Below are positions 44,982 through 54,933 of a stretch of 64,000 nt of DNA, in pieces (positions within the stretch are counted from its first letter, which is position 1; every line of letters begins with the position of its first letter). Under the pieces are notes generated by a model. The model did no database searches. It was not told the origin of the DNA and saw nothing but the letters and a program-made list of their open reading frames with translations. The stretch comes from Clostridium sp. BJN0013 (lineage in GTDB: Bacteria; Bacillota; Clostridia; Clostridiales; Clostridiaceae): contig NZ_CP162495.1 in NCBI RefSeq assembly GCF_040939125.1, positions 2,666,001 through 2,730,000 on the forward strand, in the 5' to 3' direction. The position numbers and the translations under genes were made by a program.

Positions 44982-46477
44982 CTGACGTATGGACATATAT
45001 ATGGTTATAACAAGTTAATCTTCTAAAAATTTCAATAAATACTTTCATAAAGTGCTGCTTAGTTCTAATTTTCATAGTATTTTCATCCTGATAATATACT
45101 GCATTAACCTTATATAGTTATATATTAATATAATTCAATATTATGGACATATAAAGGTATAGACTATTACCCTGGATTAACCGACACTATAAATATCCAA
45201 ATTATTACTATAATGTTTGGTTATAATTACTTCTCATGTAGAATAAAATCAAAATTAAGCCTGTACTTTTTTCTATAATCATTGTAGCATCTCTTAAACC
45301 ATTTCAAACCCGCCCTAAACAGACTGTATACCCTTATTGTCTTTTTATTCTTGTTAATCCTTACAGCTCCCAGCTCTTTATTTTTCTTATTCTTTGTGCA
45401 GATTTTTCCTAATATTATAAGCCAAGTATAGGCTATGGAAAGACATAAATATAAGTTCTTAAAATAAGTTATTCCTTTTGACCAGCTATCCTCCATATTA
45501 AATCCATTGCTCTTTAAATCTCTGAATGCTTCCTCAATATCAAATCTTTTTTGATATTCATTTATAGCTTTTTGGGGCTTCATGTTTGTTGCAATATACC
45601 ATACATCATTATCTTCTGCTAAGGCAACTCCCAGATTGCATTCATATTTTTCCTCTGTTAACAGCACTTTCTCAAAGGATTTTCGCTTATTTGCTTTTAT
45701 CTTTATGTCACTCAATTTTTTGATTCCAGGCTTGTTTGAAATTCTAACATTTGTAGTTGATATACATCTTATTGCATATTTCCATTTTAATTCTTCATCA
45801 ATAAACTTAAACAATTCAACACTTCTAAAGCCTCTATCAGCTAAAAGAATTACATCAAAATTATAAGGGGATAAGAGTTCATGAACCACTTTTAATCCTT
45901 CATAGACATGCTCAAATTCTTTGTTTTTCTTATCTTGATACTCAAATATTTTATGCCACAATGGAATCACTCTGTTATCAACCCTTAGTGAAAATTGAAG
46001 AATAGTAAATACATCCTCTTTTGTGGTATGGTCAAAAATTATATGAACCTTTCCTGAATGATTCTTATATTTCTTCAGAAGAGTCCTTGCAAAATGGTAT
46101 TGAACTATATCAGTATTTATTTTATCATTTGTTAAGAATCTGAAAATCCTTTTTACTTTACTTGCTTCAGTTGCCTCACTGAAGTCGCTCTTTAATTCTT
46201 GTGCAATTTTTGATAGCACAACTGATCCTGAGTCTATAATTCCTATTATAATTGCTACTAAAATTCTTAATCTAGGTGCTGTCAAAAAAATCATAGATTC
46301 TAGGCTTTTTTTCAGTTCTGTGATAATATATTCTTGAGTATTTAACATACTTGTTAACCGCCTTCCTATTTATATTGGTTGCAACTATATTTTATAGGGT
46401 TTTAAGGCGGTTTTCTATATAATTTTATCCTGCAAATGTTTTATACATTAATTTACATTAAACTGTCCATACGTCAG
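44982..46477 (-). mobile_element. IS4-family insertion sequence, copy 1
   Basis: Perfect 14-bp inverted repeats CTGACGTATGGACA at 44982-44995 and 46464-46477. 1496 bp. No matching 10-bp duplications are found on its flanks, unlike copy 2. It marks the left edge of the higher-GC region. Confidence 0.85.
45227..46348 (-). CDS. IS4-family transposase, copy 1
   Basis: 373 residues. Catalytic features: HIIFDHTT (first Asp), VILLADRGFRS (second Asp) and the YQKRFDIEEAFRDLKSNG block with the third catalytic Glu and the Y-R-E-K style spacing. An intact frame with start at ATG 46348. About 55-60% identical by eye to the gene at 62427. Confidence 0.9.
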   Translation of the reverse strand: MLNTQEYIITELKKSLESMIFLTAPRLRILVAIIIGIIDSGSVVLSKIAQELKSDFSEATEASKVKRIFRFLTNDKINTDIVQYHFARTLLKKYKNHSGKVHIIFDHTTKEDVFTILQFSLRVDNRVIPLWHKIFEYQDKKNKEFEHVYEGLKVVHELLSPYNFDVILLADRGFRSVELFKFIDEELKWKYAIRCISTTNVRISNKPGIKKLSDIKIKANKRKSFEKVLLTEEKYECNLGVALAEDNDVWYIATNMKPQKAINEYQKRFDIEEAFRDLKSNGFNMEDSWSKGITYFKNLYLCLSIAYTWLIILGKICTKNKKNKELGAVRINKNKKTIRVYSLFRAGLKWFKRCYNDYRKKYRLNFDFILHEK

Positions 46478-46566
46478 GATTTGCCCCTATCCTATACGTA
46501 CTTGCAGGATCGTTGTATAATAATAAGAGGAAAATAAAGTAATCTGTATATTGGTTTAGATAGGAG

Positions 46567-47271
46567 GTGCATTGCATGAAGGAAAGGCCAATTTTGATTG
46601 TAGATGATGAATTAGAGCTTTTGACCATGCTTCGTTCCATTTTTGAACGGGCCGGATTTACACAGATCATTACCGCTCCGTCCGGCGAGTCAGCTCTTAA
46701 CGTACTCAAACAGAAAATGCCCGATATGGCGATTCTGGATGTCATGTTGCCAGGCATGGATGGTTTTACATTGCTCAAAGAAATCCGGCAAGTGAGCAAA
46801 ATTCCCGTTATTATGCTGACAGCCAAAGGAGAGGCCGAGGACAGGTTTTCCGGCTTTGAATTCGGCGCGGATGATTATGTTGTGAAGCCTTTTTTGCCCA
46901 AGGAACTCCTGCTCCGCGTTCAGGCCATCTTAAAGCGTACCTACCCGGAGGGCAGCCGTATTGTACCTCTCGCTGCCGCAGAAGTGGATTTGGACAAGGC
47001 CGAGGTACGGCGCGGTGAAATGGTGATTCCCTTAACGGCAAAGGAACACGGTATTTTTCTTAAACTCTCTGAAAATGCCGGACGTGTTGTAACCATTGGC
47101 TCATTGTGTCAGACTGCTTGCGGAGAAATCTGGCAGGGCTATGAAACAACGTTAATGACACATATCCGGCATCTTCGGGAGAAAATTGAAGAAACTCCTT
47201 CCGCTCCCGTTTCACTAATCACAGTCAAAGGTTTGGGGTATAAGCTCATTTTGAAGGAGGCGCAGCAATGA
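46567..47271 (+). CDS. OmpR-family response regulator
   Basis: 234 residues. Receiver domain with D10/D11, phospho-acceptor D55 (ILDVMLPG), T82 and K104. The winged-helix DNA-binding domain starts about 135 (VPLTAKEHGIFLKLSENAGRV). AGGAGG ribosome site. It overlaps the kinase gene by 4 bp. It resembles regulators of bacitracin/vancomycin-type or antimicrobial peptide export systems. Higher GC than the left flank. Confidence 0.9.
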   Translation: MHCMKERPILIVDDELELLTMLRSIFERAGFTQIITAPSGESALNVLKQKMPDMAILDVMLPGMDGFTLLKEIRQVSKIPVIMLTAKGEAEDRFSGFEFGADDYVVKPFLPKELLLRVQAILKRTYPEGSRIVPLAAAEVDLDKAEVRRGEMVIPLTAKEHGIFLKLSENAGRVVTIGSLCQTACGEIWQGYETTLMTHIRHLREKIEETPSAPVSLITVKGLGYKLILKEAQQ

Positions 47272-48638
47272 AAACAGTAAAGCATTTCTTTCGGAAATAC
47301 TTTTTGTCCACCATTCTCATTTTGCTGCTGTTTTTATTGGTAAATGCCGTTTTAGTTGCCGGGCTGTTTTACGTTGCAGACAGCAGGGCAAGCAGCCCCG
47401 ATTTATCTATTGAGAAATTAGCGGATATGGTTTCCGTGGAAAATGGTAAAATACAAGTTTCAGAAGAAATGGCGCCCCTTCTTCATACAAAAAATGCTTG
47501 GGCTATGCTTCTAAACGAGAACGGCATGGTATTATGGGAGGAAAACTTACCCGCAGGTCTTCCCCATAGTTATGACGCAACACAGATCGCCAAATTCAGC
47601 AAATGGTATTTAGGGGATTTTCCTGTGCTTGTGTGGGAGCATCCGGCAGGCTTGTTTGTAGTTGGATACCCGCCTGATTCTGTCGTAAAGTATAATTTCG
47701 TTTTGGACAGGAACTATGTTTCCATTAGCCTGATTGGAACCGCCCTTGTTTTTGTGGTCAATATATTGCTTATGCTATTGCTTTTTTGGCACAATACCCA
47801 TCGAGTGGAAAAGGCAGTCGGCCCCATCCTTACAGGCATTGAAACGATGGCCGGAGGAAAAGAAATTCAGCTTGCCGAACAGGGTGAGCTTGCAGAAATA
47901 AACGCGGGGCTGAACAAAGCGGCCAGCCAGCTTGCGAAAAAAGATTCCGCCCGTGCTGAATGGATTAACGGTATATCCCATGACATCCGCACCCCTCTTT
48001 CCATTATGCTCGGTTACGCGGGAGAAATAGAGGATGATAACAAACTCCCTACTGATACAAGAGCGCAAGCGGAAATCATCTGCAAACAAGGCGAACGGCT
48101 GCGCAAATTGGTTGCCGATTTGAATCTTGCTTCAAAACTAGAATACTCCATGCAGCCTATGAACAGAACGTTGATCAGTCCCGTAGAGCTTACGCGGCAG
48201 GTGATGAGTGATTTTCTAAATAACGGGATAGATACTGTATTTGATATGGATTTTGAGGCATATGTAGGAACTGAAAAGATTGTGATTGAGGGAGATAGCA
48301 TCCTCCTTACAAGAGCGTTGGAAAATCTGATTCACAACAGCATGATTCACAATCCCGCTGGATGCAACATCAAGATTATAATTTTCGAGTACGAAGGTAG
48401 CTGCACCATAAGCGTTGCAGATACGGGAAGCGGGATTGCAGCCTCGCTTTTGGAACGCCTGAATTCTAAAGATGTGCAACCTTTTACATGGGATGCTTCT
48501 GGCGAACCTACACATGGTTTAGGACTAAATTTGGTACAACGAATTGTAAAAGCCCATAGTGGGAAAATAACCTTTGAGAATGTCGAGCCTCATGGTTTGA
48601 AAGCCATTCTGGAATTACCAATCAAGGACAAAATATAA
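47268..48638 (+). CDS. Sensor histidine kinase
   Basis: 456 residues. Membrane helices at about 13-36 and 150-172 enclose an extracytoplasmic sensor of about 115 residues. The phospho-acceptor is H238 (INGISHDIRTPLSIMLGYAGEIE). The ATPase domain has N-box NLIHNSMIHNP, G1 DTGSGIA and G2 THGLGLNLVQRIV. Partner of the response regulator. No target transporter is in the window. Confidence 0.9.
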   Translation: MKTVKHFFRKYFLSTILILLLFLLVNAVLVAGLFYVADSRASSPDLSIEKLADMVSVENGKIQVSEEMAPLLHTKNAWAMLLNENGMVLWEENLPAGLPHSYDATQIAKFSKWYLGDFPVLVWEHPAGLFVVGYPPDSVVKYNFVLDRNYVSISLIGTALVFVVNILLMLLLFWHNTHRVEKAVGPILTGIETMAGGKEIQLAEQGELAEINAGLNKAASQLAKKDSARAEWINGISHDIRTPLSIMLGYAGEIEDDNKLPTDTRAQAEIICKQGERLRKLVADLNLASKLEYSMQPMNRTLISPVELTRQVMSDFLNNGIDTVFDMDFEAYVGTEKIVIEGDSILLTRALENLIHNSMIHNPAGCNIKIIIFEYEGSCTISVADTGSGIAASLLERLNSKDVQPFTWDASGEPTHGLGLNLVQRIVKAHSGKITFENVEPHGLKAILELPIKDKI

Positions 48639-48650
48639 AAAGAGCTTTAA

Positions 48651-48698
48651 AAAAACAGAGCAAAGCATTGAATGAATTGAGCTTTTCTCTGTTTTTTC
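48651..48698 (+). terminator. Terminator of the two-component operon
   Basis: Stem of about 15 bp (48651-48667 with 48681-48698) with one bulge and TGTTTTTT at its foot. It sits 13 bp after the kinase stop. Confidence 0.85.
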
Positions 48699-49019
48699 TC
48701 TTAAAGATAAAAGCTTCATAAATTTTTAATTATTTACAAATAAAAAAGACTTGAGTAAACTAAAAGTTTACTACAAATCTTTTTCATATTTTAACATTCA
48801 CAAATTCATATTTGTAATATTAGAAATTCTTGCTCCATGATGCAAACTTCTACAATAAATATAGTAAATTCAACACCTCTTTTTTTACATTTAAATTATT
48901 ACTAAATATTAAAATATAAAAACTACTTTATTCATGATAATATGACATTCGTTAGTATTTAGCCAATTATATATAGCAGGTACACAAAAACTTAATGTTA
49001 ATAATGTGCCTGTTATTTT

Positions 49020-49916
49020 TTATTTAATAATCATCCAATTTCTATCTTTCTCCAGAGTTAAATCAAACTGTGAAATCTGTATCGCTTTTGTCTGTTGATC
49101 CAGATATTTCACGGATACTGATGCTTTCACTTTATTATCCACTTTCCGATATACCGGATTGATAAGCTCTGAAAATATATAATTTTTGCCAATCGGCTTA
49201 AGTACATCATCTTTGACATAGTAGGATAACTCCTTTTTACTTGTAGTAGGATAAAGTTTAAAGAATGTCTTTAAAAATTCGTTGATTTCCTCTGTAGTAG
49301 CTTCATCCACCGTACCATTATTTTCTGGTACTTTTGGCTCATAACCTGACTTTACAGGAATTCCACAAATGCTAGGGTTCTTTATGATTACCATGTTACT
49401 GGATTTATCTACGTAGACTGCCACTTCATAAGAGGAATCAACAACATTTTTCGTATTACTTTCCGTTATCAACTGATCAACAGAAAAAATAACTTCATAT
49501 TTATTATTATCTACCTTTTTTACTTTCCAAATTTCCACGTCATTAGCTATTGAAGATGTTGGTATATCCCTACGAATTGTATCGGTGTTTAAATCTTGTA
49601 ATTCCTTAGTCAAATACTTTTTCAGATTTTCTGTTCGTTTGTCTATAGAATCCTGGTTGTTTTGCCATGAGTAATAGACTTTGGCAAAGTTCTTTACGAA
49701 ATTTTCTATCTGATTGGTATCTACTACCTGTTTTTCAATAACCTTTGTTTCATGAACAGTTTTTATATCTATGGCAGTAAAGTTCTTGTAAATTCCAAAG
49801 GCGACACTACCAATAAGCAGCACCCACAAAAAAATAACGGATTCCCTGTGGGTACCAACTTTCATAACATGTACCTTTTTGGGGCTAGGATGCTTTTCCT
49901 TTTTCAATATTTTCAT
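49020..49916 (-). CDS. Conjugal transfer protein, TcpC/Tn916 ORF13-like
   Basis: 298 residues: short cytoplasmic N-terminus, one membrane helix (about 29-45), then two NTF2-like domains (IENFVKNFAKVYYSW and IDEFLKTFF regions). TcpC-type proteins dock the transfer channel at the outer membrane face of Gram-positive conjugation systems. Last gene of the module. Distance to the NlpC gene is 17 bp. Confidence 0.8.
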   Translation of the reverse strand: MKILKKEKHPSPKKVHVMKVGTHRESVIFLWVLLIGSVAFGIYKNFTAIDIKTVHETKVIEKQVVDTNQIENFVKNFAKVYYSWQNNQDSIDKRTENLKKYLTKELQDLNTDTIRRDIPTSSIANDVEIWKVKKVDNNKYEVIFSVDQLITESNTKNVVDSSYEVAVYVDKSSNMVIIKNPSICGIPVKSGYEPKVPENNGTVDEATTEEINEFLKTFFKLYPTTSKKELSYYVKDDVLKPIGKNYIFSELINPVYRKVDNKVKASVSVKYLDQQTKAIQISQFDLTLEKDRNWMIIK

Positions 49917-49933
49917 ATCTCAAATTTTCCTTT

Positions 49934-50935
49934 CTATTTATTTTTGATTCTACCCGCACTGGCTAGATGCTTCTGCCAGTATGAAGTAGTGAGGTCGGCA
50001 TACCCTATAGGATTGCCTGCATTATACATACGATTGTTTCCAACATAGATGCCCACATGTGTAATGTAAGTGCCTGCGTTATAGGTACCATGAAAAAACA
50101 CCAGATCACCCGGTTTTGCTTCCGATAGGGGTATGTGTTGCGTCATGTCATATTGCTCCTGGGCTGTCCTGGGAAGTCTAATTCCAGCCTTTCCAAAGCA
50201 CCACTTAACAAGTCCACTGCAATCAAAGGAAGTGTTTGGATTGTCACCACCAAACACATATTTCCATCCATGATATTTAAGCGCTTCTGTCATAATTATC
50301 TGAACTGTGGCATCGTCAAAACGAGCAACGGTCAGATATTGTGATACCAGAGGTACATAAAACATATTGCCGTAGCTGTAGCGCCAACCACCGTTTTTCT
50401 TTACAGCAACAGGGTTTGTATAAGTAACTTTATTTCCACTGGATTTTTCTCTTGCAAAGTTCTCCGCAAGTTCAAAGGTGTACTTCTTGCCATGGCTAGC
50501 AACGTAGTCTATGAAACCTTCTCCATAGTTATAAGATTGGATGACAGTACTTATATCGCATCCTTTTTTCTTGGAATACTTAAGCAAGGTAGCAAAATAT
50601 TTGCAGCCCTGCTTTATGGATTTCTCTACAGAAAAGGAATTCTGCGACACTCCTGCGGATTCAATGGACTGCATGACATCTACGCCGCGTCCGCCACTTT
50701 CCACCTGCATAATGGCAAGCAAATAACTTACATATTCTTCAATTCCATATTCCCTGGCATACTTTTCAACCATAGGCTTGTGTGCCAGGACTTCCTGTGA
50801 CAAATTTGAAGCTGCAATATCAACATCGCTCCCATTTCCACTGTCTTCGTCAGAAATAAAGACAGCAACAAAAATAAGCAGAGAAAGTAGGGCAGCAAAG
50901 ACAGTACCAAGGACAATCAAATGCTTTAGCTTCAT
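49934..50935 (-). CDS. Bifunctional lysozyme/NlpC-P60 hydrolase, Tn916 ORF14-like
   Basis: 333 residues: membrane helix at the N-terminus, a lysozyme-like domain (about 60-180; catalytic Glu in IMQVESGG), and a C-terminal NlpC/P60 domain with Cys in DCSGLVKW, His in THVGIYVG and the third polar residue near AGNPIG. It locally opens peptidoglycan for the DNA transfer channel. Overlaps the VirB6-like gene by 4 bp. Confidence 0.88.
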   Translation of the reverse strand: MKLKHLIVLGTVFAALLSLLIFVAVFISDEDSGNGSDVDIAASNLSQEVLAHKPMVEKYAREYGIEEYVSYLLAIMQVESGGRGVDVMQSIESAGVSQNSFSVEKSIKQGCKYFATLLKYSKKKGCDISTVIQSYNYGEGFIDYVASHGKKYTFELAENFAREKSSGNKVTYTNPVAVKKNGGWRYSYGNMFYVPLVSQYLTVARFDDATVQIIMTEALKYHGWKYVFGGDNPNTSFDCSGLVKWCFGKAGIRLPRTAQEQYDMTQHIPLSEAKPGDLVFFHGTYNAGTYITHVGIYVGNNRMYNAGNPIGYADLTTSYWQKHLASAGRIKNK

Positions 50936-53142
50936 TTCTCACGTCCTTTCTGCCTGCTGACTACTTGTTCCTTTATTTCTCGGCGTTGCTGTGTGTTATT
51001 CTTTAAGGTTGCAGACTTTACAGTCGGCTTTTGAGAAACAAGCCCCGATTCTTTCCTTTTTTCATAAGAGAGTTCTCTGCTAGGAACATGATTTTCTGGT
51101 TTTGGGCTTTCCATAGGCCTTGGTGTACTGGCTACAGGACGGTTCATAGCAGGCTTTTCAATACTGTTTGTTGTCGTTCTATTAGTAGATGAGTTTGCTT
51201 GATTCATGTTATCCCTGTCTATTGTAGAAATACCATTAGATGTTACAGGTCTAGTACGTATCGGAGCAGAAGTTGATGTTTTCTGTCTCTCTGGCTGTTC
51301 TGTTGTCTTTTGCTGGCGTGCCTTGTCAAACTCCATTCGGCGCTTGGCAATTGTCTCTCGGTGCAGATTTCTGTTTTCTGCTCGTTCCTGCTTTTTATCC
51401 TTTAGTGTCTGGGCCACACCACTTTTGAAGCCATCCACATTTTTTGCTACCTTATCGGATACTTGCTTTTTCCCATGGTACAGAGCATAACGGGCATTGA
51501 CTGGCAAGTCCTTTGCCTGCTCTTTTATTTGGCCTGCTTTATCTGCAATATGGTCTTTCGTATCCACAAGCGCTCCAACTTTCCCACCGACACGCTCTCC
51601 AAAACTTGGCTTATTTTCGAGTGATATATCAGAGCTGCTGGCCGGACGTTTATGACTAGGCTGTGTCTTTCGGTATTTTCCAGATTTCTTAGAAACTGCT
51701 GCACCAGCCATGGCTCCAGTTGCCGCACCAGTTGTTCCAGCCACAAGGATGCGGCCGATCTTCCTTTTGAGTCTTCGTGTTCCACGGTTTAATAGCATAT
51801 AAGGCTTCTTAAATATTCTGTGTTCCATTTGCTTGGAATCATTTGCCTGCAAGTTGAACATGCCCATTAGATCTCCAAGCTTCATATAAATGCCGGCAAA
51901 TGTGACTATCTGCAAAAATGCAATCAGGAAAAATGGAAAACCTTCCGACAGGGTATAAAGTATTGTGGAAATGGAGAAGGCAGTAGTTACAATAAGTGTA
52001 ATACCCGCCCGTGTCATAATTACATTAAAGAGCTTCATTATGGCACGCTTTGCCATATTATCAAAACCAGGTATCATGGACAGTAGAAAACTCATAGGTA
52101 AAAACATTGCATAGATTATAAAAAGTATCTGTGAAAATATCATGATACCCGTCAGTAAAAACACGAATATGGAAATCCCTATATTGAAGATAAACAGGAA
52201 AAACACCATACCAAGTCGTGTAATGGTCTTTGTTATAGTTAGATTCATATTGTTCTTGTCCTCAATTTCCTCTTTTACCACCGTTTCTCTATCTTTACCG
52301 TTGTTTTTATCCGGGTCCGCAGACAGCAGCTTTTCAACTCGCTTTTGCCTAATTTTATCTATATCAGAATTGCCATACTGCAGTAGAAGCCAAGGCTGCT
52401 GCACCTGTATGGAAAACAGGTTATCTCGTATCATGTCTACACTGTCTTTGCCTTTGCTTTCCGAATTTGGCATGACAATTTTTCCGCCAATAGACAGACT
52501 GGCACTGCTTACATCAGATGAAAAATCATTAATTTTACTGATATAGTCCGGAGCATAGGCAATAAAGGAAGCAGACAGTATAAAGACCATAACTAAATTA
52601 ATAACTGCATGGACAGCTTTTGTAGTTTCTTTCTTGATAAGCCCTACATAGGCAACATATATTCCAACTATCAGAATAAAAATCAGCAAAAATCCCACAT
52701 AAAAGCCGGAGCTTTGAAAGCCATTTGGCGAAATACCTGCCAAAGTCTGCATGTTCTTCCCAATAGCATCTGAAGTCTTAGAAATAAAATCCAGTGAATA
52801 GGCTTCCTGCACAAGATACCCTGTGGCATTGGAAAGATAGAGTGAAATTGTCCATATAAAATTGGTGATTGCATATAGTCCATACATAACCTGTTTGCCT
52901 ATGCCATCTGTCCAATTCCAAGGCAGCCAGTCCCAGGAATTATCCACATAGAAATCAAGCTGATAATTGCCAAGAGGATATTTAGAGTAAGTATTCTTGG
53001 AACTTACCGTATCATCTACAAGACCTGATGCATGCACTACAATTCCAACAAAGGCTAAAAAAAGAAAGGATATTATAGTGATCAACAAGATAGCTATGAA
53101 GATTTTCCATATCCTTTTTATCTGTAACTTTTTAAAATGCAT
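50932..53142 (-). CDS. VirB6-like conjugation membrane protein, Tn916 ORF15-like
   Basis: 736 residues. Signal-like first helix, a cluster of about seven membrane helices between 140 and 440, then a long Ala/Lys/Gln-rich cytoplasmic tail with many basic residues. Typical of the CD3337/EF1877 family that forms the inner-membrane channel. Gene order with its neighbours is that of Tn916-type transfer modules. Confidence 0.85.
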   Translation of the reverse strand: MHFKKLQIKRIWKIFIAILLITIISFLFLAFVGIVVHASGLVDDTVSSKNTYSKYPLGNYQLDFYVDNSWDWLPWNWTDGIGKQVMYGLYAITNFIWTISLYLSNATGYLVQEAYSLDFISKTSDAIGKNMQTLAGISPNGFQSSGFYVGFLLIFILIVGIYVAYVGLIKKETTKAVHAVINLVMVFILSASFIAYAPDYISKINDFSSDVSSASLSIGGKIVMPNSESKGKDSVDMIRDNLFSIQVQQPWLLLQYGNSDIDKIRQKRVEKLLSADPDKNNGKDRETVVKEEIEDKNNMNLTITKTITRLGMVFFLFIFNIGISIFVFLLTGIMIFSQILFIIYAMFLPMSFLLSMIPGFDNMAKRAIMKLFNVIMTRAGITLIVTTAFSISTILYTLSEGFPFFLIAFLQIVTFAGIYMKLGDLMGMFNLQANDSKQMEHRIFKKPYMLLNRGTRRLKRKIGRILVAGTTGAATGAMAGAAVSKKSGKYRKTQPSHKRPASSSDISLENKPSFGERVGGKVGALVDTKDHIADKAGQIKEQAKDLPVNARYALYHGKKQVSDKVAKNVDGFKSGVAQTLKDKKQERAENRNLHRETIAKRRMEFDKARQQKTTEQPERQKTSTSAPIRTRPVTSNGISTIDRDNMNQANSSTNRTTTNSIEKPAMNRPVASTPRPMESPKPENHVPSRELSYEKRKESGLVSQKPTVKSATLKNNTQQRREIKEQVVSRQKGREK

Positions 53143-53883
53143 TTAGGTCACCTCTTTCTTAACCGGTGGGCGAGTGTCAAAGGCATGGAGAAGTTCTTCA
53201 AATACCGGATGAATCTGAATGACACCTACACGGCCATAAAGATCAGAGATTAGGCATTGACCATTTTCAAGATCACGCAATCGTTTCTGGTTATTCTCAT
53301 CCTCCTTGTCCACTCCAAAGAACTCCAGTGTCTTTTTTATCTCATTGATATCCGTGGAGCGAAATGCAAATTTGAGGCCTATATTGTTCTTCATCTTTTC
53401 GTCAAGTAAATCGTCTGCATTCTGCGTTACAAAATAAACACCGGCATTCATGGCACGGCCAGCCCTTACAAGCTTGTTGGAAAGTGTCTTACCCTGTGAC
53501 ACCTGCAAAAAGCTCCATGCTTCATCCAAGTCCACAATTTTGAATACACTTCTGTCGGAGTGAATGAAATCAAGGGCAAAGGTGCTTATAACAATTAGAA
53601 TGGCTACACTTAAAAGCTCCACAGTTGTATATTCCTTAAAATTCGTTTCTGCATCCGGAAGAACCAAGTCCGCCACTTGTATGATGTTCAGCTGTTTATC
53701 AAGGCTGATGGACTGAATAGTAGTACCGTCTGAAAATAACAGTTGACCAAGATTGCTGTCCTTAATACTGTCTATATGATCGGCAATACTGTTGGCAACA
53801 GTTGTATTTTCCTTATGCAGCTCGTCAATGACACGTAAAAGGCCTTGGCTGTCACTTTGTGTTACTCTGCGAATGGCTTTACG
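53143..53883 (-). pseudogene. VirB4-type conjugation ATPase, C-terminal fragment
   Basis: About 247 codons open in one frame up to the transposon boundary at 53884. The Walker B strand KIVDLDEAW is present, plus GVYFVTQNADDLLDE and the FAFRS C-terminal part. The Walker A half (about 550 residues) is missing. An apparent start (53676) is an internal GTG only. The transposon end follows directly. Confidence 0.85.
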
Positions 53884-54114
53884 TGTTGATTTACACTTTG
53901 TTTTCTCCTACTTTTTTCAAACTATTTTATCCTGGCCCAATATAGATTTTCACAATAGAATATCCTTTAATCACAATAAATTAACCAACTTTTGCAAGCA
54001 AATTTAACCTATATAAGAAAAAGAGCAGATAACTGCTCTAATAAATTGTGTATTTCTTCAAAGTTTAATATATCTATTATGGAAACAAAGGTACTTTATT
54101 TACGAATTCCTCAA

Positions 54115-54933
54115 TTAAATAAGATTTATCTCATTTTGCGCTAACATTACTGTTTCTGTATCAATAACTTTTAAGTTTTTTTGATAGCCTATCATTAAAC
54201 ATTTTTCAATAAGAAAATTTAGTATTCTTGTAGAACCATTACAACAAGAATTTACAGCTTCTAAAGCGTTATCGTTAAATATTTCAGTGAACACTCCACA
54301 AAGCTTTAGCCTTGAAGAAATATACTCAATAACTTCTTCTTTGGATATTCCTTCATAGTTATAGTTAATTACAATTCTTTGTTTTAAGGCTTCATGGATT
54401 TGTTTTGAAAGTATGTTGTTTAAAAGAGGTTGTCCGCAAAGTATTAGCACAGCATAATTTCTAGAGTCCATATCAAAATTTAATAGTAATTTAAGGTCAT
54501 TTAAAACCTCTGTTTTCAAGTATTGTGCCTCATCTACAATAATTACAGGTGTGATTTTTTTATCCCTACATAATGAAATAATTCTTTCCTGGATTGCTTT
54601 AAACAGATCTATTTTCTTTGAATAGATTTCTACACCTAAGCCGTAGGCGAGGGATTTATAAAATTCCAATACTGTAACAGTAGATAGTGTTAGATAAATA
54701 ACTTTGTATAAATTTGAGTTCAATGAATTTGTAAAACATCGTAAAGTATAGGTCTTTCCTATGCCTGACTGACCTGTAAATAGTCCTATTCCTTTAATAT
54801 TTTTAAGATGCTCTAATCGTGACATTGCCTGTGAAAAATCTTGAGATTGAAAAAAGTTTTTTTCGCTTAAGCCTTTCTCAAAGGGATTAAACTCCATTCC
54901 CCAATAAGCTTTATACATTTTATTCTCCTCCAT
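54115..54933 (-). CDS. ExeA/TniB-like AAA+ ATPase of a transposon
   Basis: 272 residues. MEFNPFEKG start, Walker A GQSGIGKTY (about 53-61), Walker B VIIVDEAQYL, and an arginine finger region LKQRIVINYNY. ATPases of this kind select or hand over target DNA to the DDE transposase. It overlaps the upstream transposase gene by 14 bp. Confidence 0.85.
   Translation of the reverse strand: MEENKMYKAYWGMEFNPFEKGLSEKNFFQSQDFSQAMSRLEHLKNIKGIGLFTGQSGIGKTYTLRCFTNSLNSNLYKVIYLTLSTVTVLEFYKSLAYGLGVEIYSKKIDLFKAIQERIISLCRDKKITPVIIVDEAQYLKTEVLNDLKLLLNFDMDSRNYAVLILCGQPLLNNILSKQIHEALKQRIVINYNYEGISKEEVIEYISSRLKLCGVFTEIFNDNALEAVNSCCNGSTRILNFLIEKCLMIGYQKNLKVIDTETVMLAQNEINLI

Noticed and set aside
46349-46566. Promoter TTGCAG/TATAAT before the response regulator
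   Set aside because: The boxes at 46502 and 46516 are only 8 bp apart, too close for a promoter.
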